Numbered from the stretch's first letter, positions 33,008-44,299 are shown. The stretch is DNA of 64,000 nt from Ophiosphaerella korrae (GCA_028456385.1 JALNQF010000149.1:46188-110187); one strand, 5' to 3'. The notes: a model not told the origin generated them from the sequence alone. Numbers and translations are program-made.

Positions 33008-34497
33008 CTAAAAGTCTGGAAACATATGCCCATGCCTATTCGGACACGTCAGAACATGCTCAACATCATACGGAGGGCTCTTGACGCACGGATCCTCTCC
33101 CGCATTGCCATAGGCCTCCGTCTCCTCCGGATACTTATCAAACTGACTCGCATCACCAACGCCCGCGCGCACAGGCGGCACATATGGCGCGTCGATGTCC
33201 TTTTTCTGAAGGCGGTCCCAGGTGACTTCTGCAAACCAGGGGTGATTCATGACGTCCTTGGAGCCGGCGTGGAGGTTTCCGAGGCGCTTTGTGAGGTCGG
33301 GGGTGATGAGTTTTTGGAGGAGGTCGTGGGCATCGGGGTGGATGTAGGGCGGGTATTTGACGCGGGATTTGAGTATGTTTTCGTAGATTTTCATGGGCGA
33401 GCCGCCGTCCCAGAAGGGAGTGAAACCGCAGAGCATTTCGAAGATGAGGATGCCGAGAGACCACCTTGAAAGGGGGGGGGGGGGGTTAGTGGGGGAGTTA
33501 GTGGGGGAGGGGGAGGGGTAGGATGGACGTACCAATCGACGGACTTGTTGTAGCCTTTTGAGGCGACGACTTCGGGAGCGAGGTAGTCGGGCGTGCCGCA
33601 GAGGGTCCAGGTGATATCTGGGACTTCCTTTGCGAAACCAAAGTCGGTGATTTTGAGATGGCCGTGGCGGTCGAGCAGCAGGTTTTCAGGCTTCAGATCG
33701 CGGTAGATGATGTTGTGCGAGTGCAGGTAGTCAAGCGCGAGGGTGACTTCGGCGGCGTAGAACTTGGCGACGGGGTTGGGGAAGCGCTGCGATTTGCGCA
33801 ACAGGCTAAACAGCTCGCCGCCCTCGACAAAGTCCATGACCATGTACAGATTCTTCGAGTCCTGGAAGGTGCCCCACAGGGTGATGAGGAAGGGGTGCTT
33901 GACCTGCTGCAGCATGCGGCGCTCGTCGTTGGTGTGCTCGACCTGCTTCATCTTGACGACCTGGGCCTTTTTCAGCACCTTGACGGCGTAGAAGCGCTGG
34001 TTGTGCTTGGACTGGACGAGGTGGACGCGGCCAAAGCTGCCGGTGCCGAGGGTGCGCTGGATCTGGAAGTCGGTGAGCGAGTACTTGCCCTTGGTGACGC
34101 GGGCCTGGCTGAGGGGCTGGGTGTGGAACTGGACGGCGGCAGGTTTGGCGGGCGAGGCGGGGGTGGATGCACTGGCAGGAGCGGCGTTGGTGTTGTTGGG
34201 GTGTATCAGGTTCTGGATGCTGGGCACGTTGTGGGGCGGCTGTGTGGGATTCATCGAGTCGGCCTGCTTGTGATGGCTGGCGGCGGTGGTGGTGGTGGTG
34301 CTGCTGTTGGCGGTGCTGTTGGCGGCGGCCGAGTCGTTGGTCTTTGTCTTGTGCAGATGGAAGGAGCCCGAGGTGCGCTTGGACGTGGTGGGCGTGAGGG
34401 GCGACGACGAGTCGATGGGCGACGCCGGCGAGTTGGGGTCGTTGGAGCCCTGCGAGTCCTTGGTGCGCTTCTTCTTGAGGAATCCGAGGCTCGGCAT
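33008..34497 (-). CDS. pkaC: cAMP-dependent protein kinase (PKA) catalytic subunit
   Basis: Two exons, 34497-33533 and 33464-33008, with a 68-nt GT-AG intron whose 3' half is a poly-C/G tract; 473 residues. The first ~140 residues are a low-complexity Ser/Thr/Asn/Pro extension, common in fungal PKA. The kinase domain begins [19 protein letters not shown] (glycine loop), with AVKVLKK (catalytic Lys), [19 protein letters not shown], the activation loop [15 protein letters not shown] (Thr for PDK1) and, across the splice, DWWSLG. The AGC C-tail is present ([12 protein letters not shown]) and the protein ends HMFPDF, the hydrophobic F-x-x-F cap of PKA. It acts downstream of cAMP in nutrient sensing and development. 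Confidence 0.96.
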
Positions 34498-35120
34498 GCT
34501 GCTGTCTGGGCCGCGGCAGGCGGCGGCAGGACGAGGTGTTGCTGGCTGCCCTTGCGAATGCGCGGCTGCTCAATCGCCCGTCTGGCGCCTCAATGGCAGC
34601 CGCAATGGGGAGGCGGGTGCGAGCGAGGGGCGGCGAGAGGCGGGGAGGTGTAGGGAGGCCGGCGCAGGCGGGAGGGGGCAGAAGGCAGCGCTGCGATGGG
34701 CGACGGCGATTGCAGCCGGGATGTGGTTGATGGAGCTGGAGCTGGCCTGGCTGGCCTGGACGGGAGTGGAGGAGGGGCTGGCACATAGCTGCAAAGGGGC
34801 TAGCCCGGCTCGGCTAGTGCAATCATTAGCTACGGCTACCGCAAGCAATTCCTGCCTGGTTGCTTGCATCCCAGCCGCACGCTGCCCGCGGCAAGACGCC
34901 GCCGTCCCCCCATCCGGACATGCCCCTCCTGTGTCTTCGCAAGTGCGTGATAGATGGAATTGTATATACAACAACGCCGTCTGCTTCTTGCGCGCCCGCC
35001 CGCTGTCGCCTGCCCTGGCCAGAGCTCCCACTGATTGCGTCATGCTCTTCAGCCCCAGCTCCTGCGCCGGCTGTTCTCGACCAACACCCCGCCCATGCGC
35101 TGCCTCGTCACGTGCCCGCC
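34498..35120. promoter_or_regulatory. Long GC-rich upstream region of the PKA gene
   Basis: About 620 bp between the start of the PKA gene and the end of the next minus-strand gene. It is G/C-rich with short repeats and probably includes a long 5' leader. Open frames on the opposite strand here mirror its composition. Confidence 0.45.
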
Positions 35121-36339
35121 TTACGCGGCACCGTCAGCCTGGGTCGATGCAAACAATCCACCCAGTGCTGCGGGTGCGTACACCTCGAGATCAAGCCCAC
35201 ACACCTCCATGCGCTGCTGCCGAAACTTCTCATACAGCCTGCTCCATACTTCCTCTGCCTCTCCATTGCTTGGCTGCAATCTGATCCGGTCGGCATGGGG
35301 GGTGTCGTACTCCGGCCCTGGCAGTTCTGGCTCTGACAGCCGCACGAACGTCGTCGCTTCCTCAAATGCAGTGGCGTTGAAGTTGTCGCCTGGGCTGCGC
35401 AGCTGCTGCGACTCATAATACACGTTGCCCATTGAAAGCGACCACTCCGAGATGAGCGACTTGGGTGCTGCAAATGTGGATCGGAAGAGCTCCAGGTCTG
35501 TCGCTGGCTTGGATGCGCGCTGCTTCTTCAGCTGGCGGAAGTTCTCCTGCGACGGGTGAATGAGGAACATTGATGTTGACAGGTCGTTTCTTTCGGGTGT
35601 TGCAGGCAAGGCAGCCATTGGCTCCGACTTGGAAAAGGCCAGGAGAGAGTCCAGCGCAGAGGCATCGAGCAGCACCCCTGGGCCCTGCAGGTATAGTATC
35701 CTCTCGTAATCGACAAGCGAGTAGATGCTGGCGAGAGAATATGACGACGGCAGGGTGGCGTCCGCTCCGTCCACGATGGGCTCTATTGGCAGGAGTGTGA
35801 CTCCATACCGCCGCGCCGCTGTCTTTAGCAGCCGCCATGTGGTTGCCATCTGGGGGTCCTTCTTCGCCTGGTCCACTTGCTCAAGCCACACCCGGGGAAA
35901 CAACAGAATCCTCTTTGCCGGGCTCTTCATTCTGTGCAGGTCTGATAGCAGCATCACCGCGCTGCACAATTCCACATGCTCTCTGACCACCTGCACATAG
36001 CCAAGCCTGCTCCAGCCCATCGTCTGCGCTGCAATATACTGCGCATGCGTGTCATCTATCTCTGGCCTGCCTCCCATCGGCCGCGCCCATTTCGCATCCA
36101 GCGTTGGTGGCTTTATCACCTTCGGCGGAGGCAGCGGTTTCGGCAGCCGCGGCCGTATCGCAACCTGCAGGTTGTGCACATATCGCTGTTGTAGTACATA
36201 TCCTGATAAGAACAGCGCAAACGTGAAGAGAAAGACTGGCACTGTTAGCACGGGGCGCGCATCAACACCGCTCCAACCTACTGATCGCAGCAGACAAAAG
36301 GACCGACACCTGGCCTGATGAAAGCAATAATCTCCCCAT
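35121..36339 (-). CDS. GT8-like type II membrane glycosyltransferase, DxD motif degenerate
   Basis: The main frame runs 36,251 to the stop at 35,121 but has no ATG before its hydrophobic anchor (VPVFLFTFALFLSGYVLQQRY). A short upstream exon is therefore needed; a candidate is 36339-36282 (MGRLLLSSGQVSVLLSAAI) joined to 36,241 by a 40-nt GT-AG intron, which is short, so the 5' end is tentative (~395 residues). The anchor is followed by a proline-rich stem and a lumenal domain with the GT8/glycogenin-type layout: ETMGWSRLGYVQ-like opening, AVMLLSDLHRMKSPAKRILLFP, YSLVDYERILYLQGPGVLLD and MFLIHPSQENFRQL. In active GT8 enzymes the ILYL block is followed by a D-x-D that binds Mn2+; here it reads QGPG. 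Likely Golgi. Activity is uncertain. Confidence 0.7.
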
Positions 36340-36554
36340 GGCAGGTAAATAGGTAGAGCAAATATAAATATTCGGATATCGTCGTACGCAAAAAATATTC
36401 GTAGAACGCACTCTGCTTGGGCAATGCCCTACTATGCACGTGTGACGTTGCCCACACACTGCCCACGCGCCATCGACCCGGCAACAATCGATAAGCCACC
36501 CCGAAATTATCTCCCACACCACCACCCTTCCATCCAGCCCACCCACCCACAACC

Positions 36555-37460
36555 ATGCCCCCCAAACCCGCCTTCGACCGCCCCGATGAGCGCGCCCTCC
36601 TCGACAACCGCGGCTACACAGGCCCACTCATCCACTCGCAAAACCCCGCCCTACTCTTCGACAAGGGTCTGCGCGAACGCATCGTCGACAGCTACTACTG
36701 GAAGGAGCAATGTTTCGGCCTCAACGCGGCGACACTGTGCGACCGCGCTGTTGAACTGAAGTTTGTTGGAGGCACGGCGGGGGTTGTGGGGCGCCCGACC
36801 CCCTTTGTGTGTCTTCTGTTCAAGATGTGCCAGATTGGGATTGAGGACGATGTCGCGCTTGAGTACCTCAATTTCCGCGACGACGATGAAGGTGATGGGG
36901 AGGAAGATGGGAAAGGTGGGAAAGGTGGGGGCGAGTTCAAGTACCTGCGGTGCCTAGCTGCGTTCTACATCCGGCTTGCGTGGCCTGCGCCGCGCGTGTA
37001 CGAGACGTTGGAGCCGTTGCTGAGTGATTATCGGAAGATTAGGCGGCGGTTGAAGGATGGGTTTGTGTTGACGTTTGTGGACCAGCTTGTGGATGATTTG
37101 TTGACGAAGGAGAGGGTTTGTGGTGTTACGCTGAGGAAGTTGCCTGCAAGGGAGGTTCTGGAGGATTTGGAGGTGCTGGGGGCGAGGGAGAGTGCGTTGG
37201 GGGATGAAGTGGATTGGGAGGGGAGTGAGGATGGGAGTAGAAGGGGTGATGGGGGGAGGAGCAGGAGTCGGAGTCGGAGTTGGGATAGTGGAGAGAGGAG
37301 TGAGGGGAGCAGGCGTCGGTTGAGGAGGAGCTATGATAGTCGGGAAAGAAGCAGGTCGAGGAGCCTTGGTGAGAGCAGTCGAGGGAGTTCACGGAGTCGG
37401 AGCAGGACTAGGACGAGGAGTCGCAGTCGGGGAAGGGCGTACAGCGACGATGAAAGATGA
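36555..37460 (+). CDS. prp38: Pre-mRNA splicing factor Prp38 family
   Basis: Single exon, 301 residues. Residues ~25-215 form the PRP38 domain: NPALLFDKGLRERIVDSYYW at the start, ELKFVGGTAGVVGRPTPFVC, LLFKMCQIGIEDDVALEYLN, FKYLRCLAAFYIRLAWPAPR and VYETLEPLLSDYRKIRRRL. A glycine/glutamate-rich insert (DDDEGDGEEDGKGGKGGG) interrupts the domain. The last ~80 residues are an Arg/Ser-rich tail (SRSRSRSWDSGERSEGS, SRSRTRTRSRSRGRAYSDDE), as in metazoan and many fungal Prp38 but not in budding yeast. Prp38 joins the tri-snRNP and is needed to activate the spliceosome before the first catalytic step. It is divergent from the GT8-like gene (215 bp). Confidence 0.95.
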   Translation: MPPKPAFDRPDERALLDNRGYTGPLIHSQNPALLFDKGLRERIVDSYYWKEQCFGLNAATLCDRAVELKFVGGTAGVVGRPTPFVCLLFKMCQIGIEDDVALEYLNFRDDDEGDGEEDGKGGKGGGEFKYLRCLAAFYIRLAWPAPRVYETLEPLLSDYRKIRRRLKDGFVLTFVDQLVDDLLTKERVCGVTLRKLPAREVLEDLEVLGARESALGDEVDWEGSEDGSRRGDGGRSRSRSRSWDSGERSEGSRRRLRRSYDSRERSRSRSLGESSRGSSRSRSRTRTRSRSRGRAYSDDER

Positions 37461-37919
37461 GGGAATTTAGAGAGACTGGAAAATTCGTTCGCCTACTTGG
37501 ATTCGACTTATCCTCCAGAGTCCTTTCGGTCCGGCCGAGTTTTCAGACAAACCCTGCGGCTCGTGTATACTTCGAAAGATGGAGCTTATACTACGGAAGC
37601 AAGGAAAATGAGCAAATCAAGTCGCGCATCCGGGCTCAAAAGGCGGAAGTATGCTGAATTCGAATCGTATCCATCCCCTATGTTCGATCTCAAGCCAGTC
37701 GTGGACATCAAAAGCGACACATTGTTTAGCATCGATGACGGATCGTTGATTTGGGTGATCGGGCTAGGCACCAACCAAAACGCACGGTCCAAGTATAGAA
37801 CCACATGTCAACTGAGTCTCAGCACAGCCACCAGTATATCCCTTTCGAACACCTTGAACGACTGGATTGAATGCAACCCGTCAAATCTAATCTCGTCCGA
37901 ATTCTTGATACACAGCATC

Positions 37920-38873
37920 ATGACGTCACCACCTAATTTGCTCAGCCTTCCACGAGAGCTGCGAGACCGCATTTACGGCTACCTAACTAAAGAGGTGGAC
38001 TTCAATTGGGAGAGAGACGATCTTGTTGCGCCCAGGGGCAACGAAGGAGATGTCGAACTTATCGAGCTTGTCCCTGTTCGCCTATTCAATTGTCCGCTCC
38101 CCGAGGTTCTCTATCTGAACACCCGCATCCACGAAGAGTACCTAGAAACAGGCCTCAAAAGCCTAGAAGCCATGATAGACCCAAATCTACAACTCGGCAA
38201 AAGAGCCCGCTTCATCCCTCGCTCCTACATAGCCCCTCACATCGACTTCAGCGACGCCATCCTCAACCGCCTCCGCCACGTGACCATCTTCCTCACCCTC
38301 CACGCCCGCAGCACTGAAGCAAGCCTCGACTGGCTCCGCCAACTCGACCTCCTCCAATCCCTCACCTCCAAGGCGCCCCACCTCTCCACCCTCCGCATCG
38401 CCCTCCGCCAACAACAACTCTACCACTCCCCCCTCATCCCAGATCCCGAGCTACACTCCGTCCTCATCCCTGCCGCCCACCGCACTACCACCTTGCTCCC
38501 CCCGCTCCCCACCTCCCTCGCCGACATGTCCCTCATCCAGCGCGGCGAAGGCTACCATGTTGGCTTCGGCAGGTGGAACTCTGGCGGCTTCGGCTGGCGC
38601 TCGCTGAGCCACAATGTGCGCAAAGTCGCCGTCTACGCGTATGCGCGTGGGGCGACGCCGCGGTCGCGCTTGTGGGTTGAGGACGATGTTGTGAGGTATT
38701 GGCCTATGCGTAGGTACCCGGCTGCTGAGATGGCGGAGATGGCGCAGGGGAGGGCGCGGTTTGTTGCCGGGTTGCCTGGGCGGATGAGTGAGTGGGTGGA
38801 GAGGAGGGGGGTTGGGGAGGGGGTGGATGGTGGCATCCTGAAGAATTTCCAACTTGTAATGTGTAGAGAGTAA
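37920..38873 (+). CDS. F-box-like protein of unknown function
   Basis: The frame is open from 37,497, but I choose the ATG at 37,920 because the protein then begins MTSPPNLLSLPRELRDRIYGYL, the start usual for a large class of fungal F-box-like proteins; 317 residues. The rest fits that class: a hydrophobic NCPLPEVLYLNTRIHEEYLE block (return of 'allRvnrqi..E' type), long helices and RHVTIFLTLHAR. There is no recognisable C-terminal interaction domain. If it binds Skp1 it would supply substrate choice to an SCF ubiquitin ligase; this is inference. The 140 extra upstream codons look less coding-like and may be 5' leader or an unrelated frame. Confidence 0.6.
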   Translation: MTSPPNLLSLPRELRDRIYGYLTKEVDFNWERDDLVAPRGNEGDVELIELVPVRLFNCPLPEVLYLNTRIHEEYLETGLKSLEAMIDPNLQLGKRARFIPRSYIAPHIDFSDAILNRLRHVTIFLTLHARSTEASLDWLRQLDLLQSLTSKAPHLSTLRIALRQQQLYHSPLIPDPELHSVLIPAAHRTTTLLPPLPTSLADMSLIQRGEGYHVGFGRWNSGGFGWRSLSHNVRKVAVYAYARGATPRSRLWVEDDVVRYWPMRRYPAAEMAEMAQGRARFVAGLPGRMSEWVERRGVGEGVDGGILKNFQLVMCRE

Positions 38874-39169
38874 TGACTATCGGGTCAAAAGTGAGTTGTT
38901 ACTTGGGATACTTGCTATTTTCAAGTGGATTCTACTCTTGGCATACACCCAACTAGGTCAGTCGGTTTCAACCCATTACATCAGCAGAACCTTACGCAGC
39001 TCAACTTCGGCTCAATTCTGCTCAGCCTGAATCACGCTTACTCGGGCTTGCTCATAATCAAAATCATAGAGTCTTAGGCTACTTATACTCAACTCCTTTT
39101 TGGTTCCTTGTCCTGATTCTAGTCTCCTAACCCTTTACTCTCTTTATCCTAATATCAGCAACTTTAAAC
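38874..39169. other. Transition into repeat DNA
   Basis: About 300 bp in which GC content falls and TA steps increase. No gene or clear terminal repeat seen. Confidence 0.4.
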
Positions 39170-39912
39170 GGACGTACATGATCTAAGAGGTCTAGCGCTA
39201 TAATAAAGATGTTAAGAAAGACTACAACTAGAAAGACTATTACATCTAGTTCTATAGAGTATTTAGATATAATTATAAAGGTTCTTGCTATGTATATTAT
39301 AGCAAGATAGATAAGGAAAAGAAGTATATAGAGGAGGTCTTAGAGGTGGAGAATGTATAGCGTTAGAATACAGACAACATCCTCTAGGTTAATGCCTATA
39401 GATTACTTTAAGCTGTGTCTAAGAGTGGTATAAACAAGAGGTGTGATACTAGAAAGCGACAGTACGTCTTATCTTAGCGTAACTACTAACGAGGTAATCG
39501 TGCACGCGGTAGAGTAGATAGGTACTAATATCAAGAAGGTGCTTTAAAGAAGGTCATCCTATAGATCAACAACCTTAAGAAGTAAGGCATAGAGTGTATA
39601 CTACTCTAGTATAGAGCTCTAGTATACAAGTCTCGTATCGCACGCGACTACCTAACAGTACAATAGGTAGAATAGATATAGTAGCTAGGCTACTTACCAG
39701 AGGTTAATGCATCTAAGCACGCCTAGCTATATATACGCAGGCATGTAACTCACGACTACAAACCTAGCTGCAACGAGAAGGAATGTAAGAAATAGTAGGT
39801 AGAAGAGTAAGAGAAGATACCTCAAGAGGCTATTAACAGATAGGTAATGTTAGTTCCTGGGATAGTGCGTAAGATCATCAAGCATGGCGGAAAAAACGAC
39901 TTTTATAGCTAG
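39170..39912 (+). pseudogene. RIP-mutated Tc1/mariner-type (DDE_3) transposase remnant
   Basis: One frame reads through many TAG/TAA codons with coherent protein sense. Near the end: LGYLPEVNASKHA, matching the 'W-P-x-Y-S-P-D-L-N-P-I-E-H-A-W' block around the last catalytic acid of DDE_3 transposases, then YIRRHVTHDYKPSCNEKECK, EKIPQEAINR and VPGIVRKIIKHGGKNDFYS, the characteristic C-terminus of fungal members. Most stops stand where Trp or Gln is expected, that is TGG-to-TAG and CAG-to-TAG, the RIP signature. I could not define terminal repeats. The element is dead. Confidence 0.75.
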
Positions 39913-40178
39913 CAGCAACATTAGAAAAACTCTCTGTAGCTCTATATACATATAACTGAGTAGCCTTATTAATTTCAGCTTAAAATAAGAACGCGTTGTG
40001 CTCCAAAACATCAAGTTCGTTAGGTAACTTGCTAGTGAGGAGGTGCGCGATCGCATTTCGGTAGGGTGGTGCACGGACCGATAACTCAAAAAAAACGATC
40101 TTCTTCGTAGACCAAGCGGGCTGGTTCGAGCCTACATTCTATTTCTATCACGCGCGCTTTACTTCCAATGCTACAACA

Positions 40179-42538
40179 ATGGTTCTGTGCGCCTATTGTA
40201 CACCGTTTACAGTCGAGCACCTTATTCAACTTGCGACAGTCGAGCTTTCGACTATGGGTTATGTGCCAGAGCGCTATGGCTCATACTACCAGCACCACAA
40301 ATCTGTTGAAGACCTCGAAGTCTCGGCTGGTTTAGGTTGTCCACTTTGCTCCTTCTTTCTAACTTCTCTTAAGGGTTACAAAGCGGATGATAGATGGACC
40401 TCATCCGCTGAAAGCTGGGTAGGGTTGCACTGTAACACGCAAGATTCACTCTTTGCCCCTCGCAAAAAGATTGCCAGCCTCAGATCTGAAATTCTGCATA
40501 TCGCCTGGTTTGATGGGTGGCGAAAGTCAAAGTTTCGAAGACGTGGATGTGCTAGATACGATTCTGATGCAAATAGGCCCGCTGCAAAGTCACGAGAAAG
40601 AGCCTGATGATGATTGGTCGCCCCCTGAGTTTCCACATTTGGTATTCAAACTTACCACCCCCCTGGGTATGTAATTCCATCGTTTCACATTTATTACCCA
40701 CCTTAGGCATAGCAGCATTAATGTATGGCGGGAACCAGGTTAGACATTACAAAAGGACAACATCCCAAACTGACAAGCTTATCATAGATAATACAGTCTT
40801 CATCGGAGATAAACGCATCGGACGTTATCAACTCGATTTACGATTGGATGCGGAGAGTAACTTTGCCATCGCTAAGGGCTGGATGAATAAATGCAAAGTA
40901 TCTCATTTCAATTGTCTTACCAGCGAAGCCCCAGAACTTCCGACTCGCGTTATTGATGTTGGACGCGATGGCGAAAACCCAAAAATTCACATTCCCAACT
41001 ATCAACGAGCTGAGTACGTTGCTCTTAGCCATTGTTGAGGCGGACCAATACAGCTAGTTCTTTCAACTCAGACCATTGCAGAGTTCACACGAGAACTACC
41101 ATGTATACAACTACCTTCCAATTTCCAGGACGCAATACTCATTACTCGTAGGCTTGGGATTCAGTATCTCTGGATTGATTCCCTGTGCATCATACAAGAT
41201 AGCAAGCAAGACTGGGAAAGTGAATCAGAGAAGATGGGGTCCATCTATCGAAACTCAACCATCACAATTTCAGCAATGGCATCAAAGAGTAGCTCCTATG
41301 GCATTCTCTCACACGGACATAGAATTGGACTTCCTGGTCCACAGCCAGTACTTGTTAAAGGGTCATCAGATGGTGTGAATGTGCTTCAATATTTACAACT
41401 CGAACGCGAAGATATACACGAAGAGAATCTTAATTTACTAGATTCATATGGACCTCTCTCAAGCAGAGGTTGGTGCCTACAGGAAGCCATTCTATCTCCT
41501 CGAGTGCTTTTCTTCGGCCTTGAGCAAATATACTGGCGCTGTCCTCAGGGCTTTTGCGCCGCTGATGGGACAACTACCGGCCTAAGAATACCCGAAATGC
41601 GCTTCCCTAATCTTTCGAAAATCCTTCACCTACCAGTGCTACGCTGCAGGGATAAACAAATACCTTGTAACACTGCAGCTTTCCTTAATGATTTCTATGC
41701 GCTTATCCAGCAATACTCTCACCGCAAGCTTACTTACGCATCGGATAAATTTCCGGCATTCTCTGGGATCAGCAGCCAACTTGGGTGAGATATTCATGGC
41801 GTTTATATAGCAGGACTGTGGAGTAAACATCTTACTTCGGGTCTTCTATGGAAACATGATTTGTCTACATCTAAACACGTGGAGCAGTACCGCGCTCCAT
41901 CATGGTCTTGGGCAGTCACTGATGAGCCGATACTCTTTGATGACCGGGAGGACCCAACATTTATGTCATCGAGTACAGGAGTAAGATCCATAGAACTTAT
42001 GAAACATACAATAGTTGCAAAGGGCAGGAATAACTCACATGGGGAGATCTTGTTTGCCTCAATAACGGTCCGCTGTCTTACATTACCTTATGTTCGCAGC
42101 AAACAACATATTCAAGGAAGGCTTGATGGCTACTCTCTAGGCTACGCATATCTCGACAATGTACCTCCAAAATATGGAGATGAGCCTGAATCGCAGACAA
42201 TCTCTCAACATACCTCGCCCAGCCTTTTCATTGTGGAAGATACAGGGTGTGTGTACTTGTTGGCGATGACAACTTCAGTGGATAGAGAGGAAGTGGATAT
42301 AGAGATTGACCACGAACTCATCACAGATGAAGAATATCTCGCCATAATAGTTCGAATAGACGAACGGGAACATAACAGCAGTTTTTCAAAATCAATAAAG
42401 GGCTTGATAGTGGAACCTGTAGTAAGAACGGATGAAAACCGCAAGTCTTCATACAAGAGAGTGGGCATATTTGAATTTCCTAATTTTAAGTATTCACGCC
42501 TTGAAGCATGGGAGCAAAAAGAAATAGTGTTAGTCTAA
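40179..42538 (+). pseudogene. HET-domain (heterokaryon incompatibility) protein gene, frameshifted with two stops
   Basis: Exon 1 from ATG 40,179 (MVLCAYCTPFTVEHLIQLAT) reads well until ~40,515, then the sense moves to another frame (ESQSFEDVDVLDTILMQIG) without a splice site, so a one-base indel is likely. A GT-AG intron 40,667-40,706 follows. The HET domain starts VALSHC and should continue W-G-G, but the Trp codon is TGA (41,036-41,038). It carries on in the same frame with LGIQYLWIDSLCIIQDSKQD, MGSIYRNSTITISA and SSRGWCLQEAILSPRVLFFG. A second TGA (41,786-41,788) precedes AGLWSKHLTSGLLWKHD and the end at 42,536. HET proteins trigger cell death after fusion of unlike hyphae; this copy cannot make a full protein. 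Confidence 0.88.
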
Positions 42539-42588
42539 CATAGTACTTTTGCGTGCTCTCATACTGTGAGCTTTATATCTTCATAAAC

Positions 42589-44299
42589 CTACGTTCTCTT
42601 CATGCAGTTTATTTCGACATTAGGATGTGTTCCCAAACCCCTCGAATTCTTCACAACCTTCTCATATCCCCCTTCTAATCCCAACTCAAACTCCACTACA
42701 ATCTTTGATACAATAGCACGTACCATAGGTAATGCCATATGTTTACCCATGCACTGGCGTGGACCAAAGCCAAAGCGCGAGAAGTTATACCGCGTCTGCG
42801 ATGGCTTAAGGTCAGCCCAGCGCGACGGCCGGTATGTTAGCGCATCATCACCCCAAAAATCGTTTCTCTGATTTAGTGTATATACATCAACCGTAACGTT
42901 GGTCTGCATCTCAGTTAGTTATTGTATCCGGATGGCGTAGTAAGAAAGAGACATACCCCAGCCGGGATCAAATAGCCACTCGCGACGCGATCGGTGGGCG
43001 CACTCTGAGGAACGGCAAAGGCAGCAACAGGCCTTAGTCTCAAGGATTCGCAGATACAATGTTCAAGTAATGTATCATTGCGCTGCAAATAATGTTCCCA
43101 ACCCTGGTTTGCAATATTATCCCTAATCTCGCGATATAGATCCTGTTGGATAGTGGTATAGCAGGCTAGAAAGACGAGGTTCCAGCTCACGACACCGATA
43201 CCAACATCAAGGTTTGCATATAAAGACTCATCAATCGTCTGCAACACCTATATGCTGTCAGTGGGATTGACCACAGAAGATACGGTAGTGTCGCACCTGT
43301 TCACGAGAAAATACCCCTTGGTCAGCCTTTTCCCACATTTGCACCAGTAAAGTATTTTCTGAGTTCTCCTTAGAGAGGCGGTATACGGACTCGTTGAACT
43401 CTGCCCATGCACGGAGCCACTTATTCAACGCTCGATTTGCCGCCGTCTGCAGAAACCTCGATAGAGAATACCGGGCCAATCCGCCGCTCAACGCGTAGCC
43501 AAAAAGTTTTTCTCTGTGAGGAGTCCATTCTTGTAGCCAGTGGATTTGAGATTCTTTCAAGTCACCATAAAAGACGGTAGCTATCATTAGGAACGGGAGC
43601 ATGGTCAGATCATTCACTGGGTGAAGGCTGCCTTTCCCTTTCTTGAGCTTAGTGCAACAAAAATTATCCATATGTTTCTGTGCCATATCAAGCATCTGCG
43701 GCATAAGTTGCTTTGATGCGCCATGCGCGAAAGGAGCATCAGCAACCTTTCGCATGGTGCGCCACGGGGTGCCATTCAGTAACCCTACGCACTTCCCTAG
43801 AATAGCACCTAACAGATAACCGGAGCCCATATTATGAGCCTTTGTATGTTGATCGGAGTCTCTGAATATGGCTTGAATGGCGGCGGGCTCACTGACAACT
43901 CTATAAAGTATCAGCTCGTGCATAGCCAAAGAAAGATGGGCAGTCAGTACACTTCAGGTCTCATACCGTTCCATATCCTGTATATCCTGCCATAACGCTG
44001 GTGCCAATCAGCGCTTTTTTGCGGTCCATGCATAAATTTATCAATGTCACCGTTCCCGTTGGGAAAGCGGAACGAGGTTGACGGAATTGGCTGTTTGCCG
44101 GTGACAGAGCGGATGGGGTAACGCCAGTGGAGGTAGATCTAGATCAGTCAGTAGATGCCCCAACAAACTCCCAGTTGATATGCACATTGAGAATACTAGA
44201 GATAATTGTTATGGGTTTTGTACAAAGAACACATAAGACAAATAACAGGAGCCAAACCCCTGGAGTTGAAATAAGAGAGACGGGCGCCATGAGTGCCAT
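42589..44299 (-). CDS. Cytochrome P450 monooxygenase
   Basis: Five exons: 44299-44186, 44138-43951, 43900-43297, 43247-42957, 42909-42589, with GT-AG introns of 47-50 nt; 505 residues, a normal microsomal P450. An N-terminal anchor (VWLLLFVLCVLC) is followed by the proline-containing hinge. The K-helix ExxR is ESLRLRP and the haem loop is FGFGPRQCMGKH with the cysteine ligand. The I-helix region (ANLDVGIGVVSWNLVFLA) has no standard A-G-x-D/E-T, so oxygen activation may differ. RIYRIWNGMRPEV and GAILGKCVGLLNG place it with fungal secondary-metabolism P450s. It sits head-to-tail with the MFS gene and near an O-methyltransferase, suggesting joint work on a small molecule. It ends 50 bp from the HET pseudogene. 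Confidence 0.93.

Noticed and set aside
33658..34653. 331-codon plus-strand open frame opposite the PKA gene
   Set aside because: It mirrors the GC-rich antisense of the kinase; its translation is Val/Gly/Leu-rich low complexity and no independent motif exists.
40110..40140. GGGCTGGTTCGAGCC resembles a tRNA T-arm
   Set aside because: The surrounding sequence does not fold into acceptor, D and anticodon arms; chance or repeat-derived match.
41786..41815. Very short GT-AG pair around the second HET stop
   Set aside because: It would be a ~28-nt intron, below the size of any other here, and the flanking frame reads as continuous HET-family sequence, so a point mutation is more likely.
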